A DNA stretch of 64,000 bases from Helianthus annuus. Its lineage: Eukaryota > Streptophyta > Magnoliopsida > Asterales > Asteraceae. The stretch covers positions 86,570,587-86,634,586 of the forward strand of contig NC_035448.2 in the NCBI RefSeq assembly GCF_002127325.2, written 5' to 3'. Below are positions 56,637 through 64,000 of this stretch, piece after piece. The translations under genes and the position numbers were made by a program. The notes under the pieces are model-generated. The model did not search any database. It was given only the letters and a program-made list of their open reading frames with translations, and was not told where the DNA came from. The stretch's first letter is position 1. The number at the start of each line of letters is the position of its first letter.

Positions 56637-59586
56637 AGTATTGTTTCCTCGTTGAGATCTAGGTAGGCCAGTAAAGAAGTCCATGGAAATTTTCTCCCAT
56701 TTCCATGTCAGGATTTTTGGTTGTTGAAGTAGACCTGATGGCTTCTGGTATTCAACTTTGACCCTAGCACAGGTCAAACATTTACTAATATAGGTCGCTA
56801 TGTTAGCTTTCATGTGGGGCCACCAGTAGGTAGTCTTGAGATCGTGGTACATCTTATCCGAACCAGAATGTACTGAGTAACGAGACTTGTGCGCTTCATC
56901 CATTACAAGCTCACGTAGATTACCATAAAATGGAACCCAGATGCGCCCTGTCACATAGTAAGCGTCGTCTTCCTTTTGTTCTAACCGTTTCTTCGATCCT
57001 CACAGGGACTCAGCCTTGATGTTCTCTGCTTTCAATGCTTCAATCTGAGCATCTCGTATCTGAGTAGGAAGACTAGAGTGGATGGTAAGTTGTAACGCAC
57101 GCACACACTTAGGTTTAGTCTCCTTTCGACTAAGGGCATCAGCCACAACATTGGGTTTGCCCGGATGGTACTTGATCGCGCACTCTTAATCATTTAGAAG
57201 TTCGACCCATCGACGTTGTCGCATGTTCAAGTCCTTTTGATCGAAGATATTTTGGAGACTCCTGTGATCGCTGTAAATGGTGCACTTGGTACCATACAGG
57301 TAATGCCTCTATATCTTGAGTGCAAAAACAACAGCTCCCAGCTCCAGATCGTGGGTAGTGTAGTTCCTTTCGTGAACCTTAAGTTGACGTGATGCATAAG
57401 CAATGACTTTCTCATGTTGCATCAACACACAACCAAGTCCTTGAATTGACACGTCGCAATAAACCACGAAATCGTCTGTGCCTTCAGGTAATGAGAGAAT
57501 AGGTGCGCTACAAAGTCTCTTCTTTAAGTGCTGAAACGCGGATTCCTGTGCATCACCCCAACAATTGGTGACACCCTTCTGAGTTAGCGACGTGAGAGGT
57601 TGCGCAATCTTTGAGAAATCCTTGATAAACCTTCTGTAGTAACCCGCCAAACCCAGGAATTGGTGGATTTCAGTTGGCGTATGGGGTGCAGGCCAGTTCT
57701 TGATCGAGCTAACCTTGGATGGATCAACATGAATCCTATCCTTGTTTACCACGTGACCTAAGAAATGAACTTCGCGAAGCCAAAAGTCACATTTCGAAAA
57801 CTTAGCATAAAGCTGCTCTGCTCGAAGAAGTTCCAAAATAAGTCGTAGATGACGCTCGTGTTCCTCCTGACCCTTGGAATAGATCAGGATGTCGTCGATG
57901 AAAACAATAACAAACTTATCCAGGTAAGGTTTGCACACTCGGTTCATGAGATCCATGAAGACCGCAGGTGCGTTCGTCAACCCGAAAGGCATGACTAAAA
58001 ACTCGTAGTGCCAGTAACGAGTTCTGAATGCTGTCTTGGAGATGTCCTCGTCTCTGACTCTCAGTTGATGATAGCCCGATCTCAGATCAATCTTAGAGTA
58101 GAAGCTCGACCCTTGCAGCTGGTCGAATAGGTCATCGATACGCGGAAGAGGATAACGATTCTTCACGGTTACCTTGTTGAGTTCGTGATAGTCAATACAC
58201 ATTCGGAAGGTACCATCTTTCTTCTTCACAAACAAGACTGGAGCTCCCCACGGGGAAGAGCTAGGATGAATAAAACCCTTATCCAAGAGCTCTTGTAGTT
58301 GTGTGGACAATTCTTCTAGTTCTGGTGGAGCTAAACGATAAGGTGCACGAGCTATTGGTGCCGCTCCAGGAGCTAGCTCGATTTGAAACTCGACTTGACG
58401 ATGAGGCGGAAGACCAGGTAATTCCTCAGGAAATACTTCAGGAAAGTCGCGTACAATAGGGATGTCCTCTATCTTCTTCTCTTTCGTTGAGGTGTCAGTA
58501 ACGAGGGCTAGAATAGCTGTGTGGCCCTTTCGCAAGCACTTCTGGGCCTTAAGGAAAGATATGACGCCTACTACAGCACCAATCTTGTCACCACGAACCA
58601 CGAGAGGTTCTTCACCAGAACGAGGGATGCAGACAATTTTCTCCTTGCAAAGAATCTCTGCTTGATGTTGGGATAACCAGTCCATCCCGATGACTACGTC
58701 GAAGCTACCAAGAACGATGGGGATAAGGTTGATGGAGAAGGTCTGACCAGCTAGCATGAGATTACAACCCCTAACTATGTGCGTGGCCTCAAGACTTTTA
58801 CCGTTTGCTAGTTCTACAATGTGCTTGGTGTTCAAAAGTGTTCGGGTACGCTTAAGCATCTGACTAACTTTTAAGGACACGTAACTAGTATCGGCACCCG
58901 AATCAAATAAAACTGAAACAAAGAAATCATCCAATAGGAACTTACCCATCACAACGTTGGAATCATTCCTCGCATCACCCTGACCAATCACGAAAGCACG
59001 TCCCTGGCACCATTGCCATCATTCCCCCATTGTTTCCATTTCCCTGATTGTTGTTGTTGTTCTGATTCTGGTTCAGCTGTGGACAGTTTCTCTTGAAGTG
59101 ACCTTCAGCACCACACTGCAAACACCCTTTATTACCCTGTTGTTGCTGCTGCTGCTACTGGTTCTGTGGAGCTTGTGGCTACTGTTGACGATTTTGATTC
59201 GCAGGATATGGGCTCCTGCAATCCTTTGCTGCGTCACCAATCTTGTTACATCTATGACAACGACCCTTGTTGCACGGCCCGCTGTGGTGCAAGTTACATT
59301 GATTGCACTTAGGGTGGTTTCCCTTGTACCCACCTTGTCCCTGATTCCCTGAAGACTGCTGACCGGGGCTCTTGTAGTAGTCAGTCCTTCGCTGCTGAGA
59401 CTGAGACTGAACAAAAGTTGAACCTTTTCTTGAACTCCCATCCCATTTGCATTTGTTGTCGCTAGGAGCATCAGAAGTAGTGGCGCTAATACGCTTAGGC
59501 AACTTGTTCTGTTCAACTGCCTGATCAGTGAGACGATGGGACAGTCGTATGACTTGCTGGATCGTAGGGAGGTTAGCTGCAGTCAC
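56637..59586 (-). pseudogene. gag-pol: Gypsy-D gag (3' part), protease, RT, RNase H and integrase N-terminus, broken
   Basis: Leftward from 59586: the gag C-terminal part with CHRCNKIGDAAKDC and [11 protein letters not shown] knuckles, interrupted by stops and a frame change near 58990. Then a long open frame 58991-57309 with protease [29 protein letters not shown] and [10 protein letters not shown], and RNase [16 protein letters not shown]. It stops where Gypsy-B has Trp-Arg-His-Tyr (TAG for Trp). The rest of RNase H has stops at about 57187 and 57000, and the integrase zinc finger (YHDLK, CLTCAR) runs to the Gypsy-C junction. In the first knuckle the usual His is Asp. This copy is inactive. 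Confidence 0.92.
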
Positions 59587-60698
59587 TGTTGGACTCTGTA
59601 TGCCCAAGACACATATTAAATTGATGTGGCTAGTACGTTATGATCCAAGTCGAGTCATACCCAAATACAAGCTAGACAAACACTTAGAATATTTATTTGT
59701 GACATGATCAAACAAATAAATACTAACACTTAGAATATTTAGAAATTGGTTTTCTAAATAATTGCACTTGACAAACTAATAAATTATATGGATAATCTAT
59801 TTTGAGAGAATATTTTATTTTGTTACTTAATGGGTTAAATAACTTAATAAAAGTTGTATAAGTCTTAAAACATGTGATGTTATAATTTTATAAAAGTTAT
59901 AAAATTATATAAGACTTAAATTGTTATTATAAGAAAATTTTTGAAATTTTTTATTAAAATAAAAGCTAGGCCGCCAACCTCCCCCCCATTGTCTTCCCAA
60001 GATTGTTGGTCCAATGAGAAGGCATGCAAGTTGTCATATTTGCATGAAACTTGATTGGGTGGTCTTTCCAAGCATATTTTGGTCCAATCACCCTTCATGC
60101 ACTTGCATGTGTTAGATGCTCTCTCATTGGGCAAGATTGGTGGCATTCTCTCTCATGCTTTTAATAAGCATTTTGTAAGACAAAAATTGTTACAACACTT
60201 AGAAATCCATGATCATTTTTCAAGTAGAAGACTTGTAATGCTCTCTCTAAAAAATCGGCCAACATGAGATTGTCCAAGAGGGTTTCAAGTTTGTAAAATC
60301 AAGTGCAAGAACTCCATAATGTTCTCTAGAAAAATCGGCCATGGTGGTTGTTTAGAGGGAATCTTAGTGAGTTCATAAGTGTAGAAATCCTAGCTAAACA
60401 TAAGGTGTTGTTGGAAGGCTTGGGGTATACAAGCTTGAGGTCTTCTACACTTAAAGGCAACCGTTCAAGAAGCATCATCATCTTCATGTACTTTACTCCT
60501 TGGAAGGTAGTATTCTAAACACTCTATGGTTGTGTTTTATTTTTGATAGCATGCATGTTCGTATGTGGATCCGAGATTGGGTTTTACATATAAAATGAGT
60601 TTTATATCTTGTAAGTAACATGTTTTAAATAATAATTTCCGCTGTGTTTTTATTTTATAAGGATAAAATACTTTTATAAACATGTGAAAAACCCAACA
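59587..60698 (+). repeat. 5' LTR of Copia-E
   Basis: 1112 bp, TG...CA ends, AT-rich. Its partner is not in the window, so the end is set by the terminal CCCAACA and the primer site after it. Confidence 0.75.
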
Positions 60699-60699
60699 A

Positions 60700-60713
60700 T
60701 GGCATCTAGAGCC
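60700..60713 (+). other. Primer-site-like sequence of Copia-E
   Basis: TGGCATCTAGAGCC resembles the initiator-Met site TGGTATCAGAGCC with a substitution and an inserted T. Confidence 0.55.
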
Positions 60714-60983
60714 GCTTATACGAGTGCATGCTTCATAGGATATGAAATTTTCGGGTTTCGGGTTTGGTTAAAACCCTTTAGCCGAAATTTTATATATGGT
60801 TATCCTTTTGTTTTTTCAAGATTTATTTCCTACATGCATAAAGGAATCTTGAAAAAATTATGTCATATGGATGATTTGTTTTGTTTGGACAAAAACCCAC
60901 ATTTTTCGATTTTTTCATTCTTGACCAAAAATGTAGGTTGTAAAAAGGAAACCGGTTTTGCTTCTTGAATTTTATATATATTT

Positions 60984-61031
<48 letters not shown>

Positions 61032-62375
61032 GTGTTCATAACCTAGCCATGACCTTATGTGAATATATGTTGAATGTTTGTGTTTGTGATTTGTATTTCA
61101 TTATTCAATAGGTTGTAATAATTAATATTTTTGTCTTCCATTTGTAAAAAAATATGTAATTTATTTATTTTCATTTGGCATGTAAATAAATAGATTAGGT
61201 GCATTTCATCTTACTAGAAAAAAATGTATTAGGATATTTTTTTGTAAAAGAAGAGGCACACAAAAATGTGGTTTTGGTTCTGGCTACTTTCGGGCCTAAA
61301 GGACTTCATAGTTCTTAACGGGATTTTAGCCCGATAACCAAAACACATTTTTGAACTCCAAAGGAGTTTGGAGCTGAATATAAAAGCCATTTGGAAGCTC
61401 AAAGAAAGTGGAGAAATCACAACACAAAAAGGAGACTTGAAGCATTTGGATGCGGGATCAAGTGGGAGTTCAACGACACATCGCTTGTGTCATTTTTCAC
61501 CCTTTAGGAAGGACCTTTTGGCACACTTGTTTCGGCTAACAAGTGTTGTCAAAATAGTTGGCTATGGTTATGCGCCTATTGTTATGTATGTTGTGCTTGT
61601 GTGGTTGTTTATTTTATTGTTTGAATGATATTTGGATATGCATGCTTAACAAACTAATAATCAACAACAAGCTTAAAATTGGTTCTTAAAAGATCATTAA
61701 AAATGGTTAATAAAAGGTTATTAAAAATTAATGATTTTATAATAAAATGGGTTTTATTAAAAAGAACCTTGAAAATTTATTTTCACAAAAGTACCAAGGA
61801 TTTGAATGCATGCAAATGTATGGTACATAAAGTTTTCTAAAATAGAATTTTGAAAACTCAAAATCCCTTTTATGAAACAAGTCAAACACCATCCTTTTAT
61901 ACAACACTCGAATCACTTGGAAACTCTTATTGTGGGATAAAGGTCAGCTAACCACATTTGAGGGAACTTGTATGTTCGAGGTGGGTTTACCATGTTTGTG
62001 GGATAAAGGTCACCTAACCACTTATGTGTATAAACTCACACGTGTGTGTAAGTTGGACGACTTGATTTGGAAACCATGAACTTAGGGTTACCGAAGCATG
62101 GGGAACAAAGGTGTTGATGGGATTAAACATGCCAACTAAACATAAAGATGTTTAACCGATCCCATATGGCTAGAAGTTGCAAAGGGTTGCAATTGTCAAA
62201 CGTTGACTACCTTGTTAATTTAAATAAAGGGATAAAGGTCACCTAACCGATATTTAAATGTAACGTTGGGTTCTAGATTTTAATTATTAATTGTCTATGA
62301 GACAGAAAAGGGTATTAATGATTAAAATATAATAATATCGAAAATACTAAAATTGAACCTTGTTAAATTTGTAGA
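60714..62375 (+). other. Copia-E leader
   Basis: Non-coding, about 1.66 kb. Contains an (AT)n run at 60986-61027 and three copies of GGGATAAAGGTCACCTAACC at 61934, 61999 and 62229. Open frames of up to 94 codons near 60684 and 61368 are unlike known proteins. Confidence 0.6.
60986..61027. repeat. (AT)n microsatellite
   Basis: Uninterrupted AT dinucleotides for about 42 bp. Confidence 0.95.
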
Positions 62376-63109
62376 TGGCCGCTAACAATATTACCCAAAC
62401 CGTCCATAACCTATCACTAAAAACAATCCTTGAAAAGGATCGTCTCAATCATAACACTTCATGGATTAATATTGAAACTTAAGAATTATTCTCAAGTAAG
62501 AAAAGATATCCTATGTGTTGAACGATCCTAATCCCGATGAGCATCTTATGGAAGATAAGGATGCCTATAACGATTGGATTAAGTATAATGAGGACACTAT
62601 GCAAGCCTCTTGCCTCATGTTAGGAACTATGATTCCCGAGATTCAAAAGGATTTTTGAACATCATGAGCATACGACATGATTAACCAATTGTAGGAAATG
62701 TTTCTAAGGGTAGAACGCTTCGAAACGGTTTGAGCGCTTCATGCATGTCGAATGGAGGAAACCTAATCGGTCTCATCTTATGTCTTTAAGATGAAAAGCC
62801 ACATTGATCACCTCAAAAGGCTCAATATGGATAAAAGGGGTTTATCCATTCAAACGATCAATGAGGGTGGCAACAAAAAAGGGCATCACCCCGACACCAA
62901 AGCAAATGTTGCAAATGGTAACGGGAAATTCAAAAGGAAAAGAAAAGAAAGGCTAAAGCGAAACCACCGAAACCAAAAAGAGAAGAAGGCAAAGGTTTCC
63001 ATGAATAATCCATGCTTTGAGTATGGTGAGATAGGTATTTGAAAAGGAATTTTCTAACCTGTGTCAAAGAGTTGAAAAACAAGAGGGATGCTAGACAAAC
63101 CTCAGGTAC
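62376..63109 (+). pseudogene. gag: Copia-E gag, degenerate and truncated
   Basis: ATG 62376 opens MAANNITQTVHNLSLK, followed by a UBN2-type Copia gag with several frameshifts and stops. Recognisable fragments are DPNPDEHLMEDKDAYNDW and CLMLGTMIPEIQ in a second frame, then KMKSHIDHLKRLNM, a Lys/Arg-rich segment and a zinc-knuckle remnant CFEYGEIG (second Cys changed to Tyr). It is cut by Gypsy-F at 63110. Inactive. Confidence 0.82.
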
Positions 63110-64000
63110 TGTGACACCTGTGTCACTTCAATCATCAAACAAATACCAAACCAATGAAATATTGTATTTCATACTTGGGATTTGTATAAATATGTGTATC
63201 ATTTGCACATATCAACTCTTTTTCGATTTCGGGCTCTAAATCGCTTTCTGGAAGGTTATACGTGCACTGATGGGTAAATATAACCAGTTTAATGCAACAA
63301 ACACTCCAGAATAGTGACATAGGCTTAACATACCTTAAATAACCTTTACATAACTTAAAAATTAGTTTTGGAAGGTTTGGTGTGCCGAAATCAAGTTTAT
63401 TCGCTTACAGGGACTAAATTCGACAAACTGCAAAAGTATGTCGATTCGTACTGTAACGAACATTCCGGAACTTGATCATAAGTTAAACATACCCTGAATA
63501 TCCTTTACATAGCTTAGAAATAGGCTTTGAGGGGCTCGGTATGCTAAAATAAACTTATTTGATCAATAGAGACTAAAAGCGTCAAAAGTGCATAAGTTTG
63601 CATTTTCGCGCATATCTTACTTCCTGAATATATCTGGACATCCAAAAAATTATGTAATCATTAAAATATTTTATTTTAGTGATTGGCATGATAAAATTCC
63701 ATTCGTCGCGTAATTTGGATCGTTTTTGCTTTCATTACGATTTCAGTCGTAATTAACCGAACAACGGAACCGTACGACCAAACGAACCGACATCCGAGAT
63801 GTTTTTGAGCATATTTTAAGTTTCCTATACTTTAACTTTATTTTAGAGCCTTGAAATGGGGTTAACGGGGCTTAAAAGTGCAAAAAAATCAAGTTTTACA
63901 AGTGCAGGGACCATTTTTGAAATTTCTGACCAGATTCATTGAACCTGGTCCATTTTGAGATTTTGATGGTTTGATCCCAAGGTTTTGCAATACCATGGGC
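63110..64000 (+). mobile_element. Gypsy-F: LTR of the Gypsy-C family, off right edge
   Basis: Starts TGTGACACCTGTGTCAC and follows the Gypsy-C LTR (46890 onward) for the whole 891 bp, with many substitutions and small indels (rather more than 10 percent by eye). It is therefore an older or diverged copy, inserted in Copia-E gag. Confidence 0.85.

Larger units (their letters stand above)
15341..59586 (-). mobile_element. Gypsy-D: old chromovirus-like element, minus strand, split by five insertions
   Basis: Discontinuous element. Its 3' LTR is the sum of 15341-15412, 25797-26304, 36741-37569 and 44840-45724 (about 2.29 kb). Internal sequence is 45725-46889 plus 56637-59586. Each junction is proved by a 5-bp duplication of the intruder: CCAAT, CTTGT, CGTAA and CAAAT. 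The order on the minus strand is gag fragment, protease, reverse transcriptase, RNase H, integrase, chromodomain, purine tract, LTR. The 5' part is missing beyond 59586, where Copia-E enters. The base run GTAAG at 15336-15340 would be its own target duplication, but the partner is not visible. It is a close relative of Gypsy-B at protein level. Confidence 0.88.
59587..63109 (+). mobile_element. Copia-E: Copia element, 5' part, cut by Gypsy-F
   Basis: A LTR starting TGTTGGACTCTG and ending CCCAACA (59587-60698), a primer-site-like sequence, a leader of about 1.6 kb and a degenerate gag. It inserted into the gag of Gypsy-D; GTCAC at 59582-59586 would be the target duplication. The remainder lies beyond Gypsy-F, outside the window. 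Lineage within Copia not determined. Confidence 0.8.

Overview
This is nuclear DNA from a flowering plant, most likely a large, repeat-rich eudicot genome. A composite (Asteraceae) source is my guess from the look of the LTR families, at low confidence. I found no convincing host gene. Almost every base belongs to nested retrotransposons, and target-site duplications (TSDs) that match across each insertion give the order of events.

Layout. (1) 1-12493: a long Gypsy-type LTR on the minus strand, running off the left edge, split by LARD-A (1838-11192, TSD ACTTC). LARD-A has 3.58-kb LTRs and no coding capacity. (2) 12494-13663: about 1.2 kb of unassigned sequence, the only stretch that does not look like a transposon. 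(3) 13664-15340: the 3' part of a dead LINE on the minus strand. (4) 15341-59586: Gypsy-D, an old chromovirus-like element on the minus strand inserted in the LINE. Gypsy-D is broken by five later insertions: Gypsy-B (15413-25791, TSD CCAAT), Copia-S (26305-36735, minus, TSD CTTGT), Copia-N (37570-44834, TSD CGTAA), Gypsy-C (46890-56631, TSD CAAAT) and Copia-E (59587 onward). The first three lie in its 3' LTR, the fourth in its integrase and the fifth in its gag. (5) Copia-E is itself interrupted at 63110 by Gypsy-F, an LTR of the Gypsy-C family that leaves the window.

How the parts relate. Gypsy-B and Gypsy-D carry gag, protease, reverse transcriptase, RNase H, integrase and chromodomain, but frameshifts and stop codons have killed both. 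Copia-S carries a Sirevirus-like gag and pol, also broken. Three elements lack pol yet look young by LTR identity: LARD-A (no genes), Copia-N (gag only, an apparent internal-deletion derivative of an S-like element) and Gypsy-C (gag only). They must have borrowed enzymes from intact relatives elsewhere. The most interesting non-coding signals are an in-frame candidate intron inside Gypsy-B gag, a 24-bp perfect palindrome next to the Copia-N TATA box with a counterpart in Copia-S, arrays of short motifs in LTRs and leaders, and hairpin arrays in LARD-A and Gypsy-C. All comparisons were made by eye.
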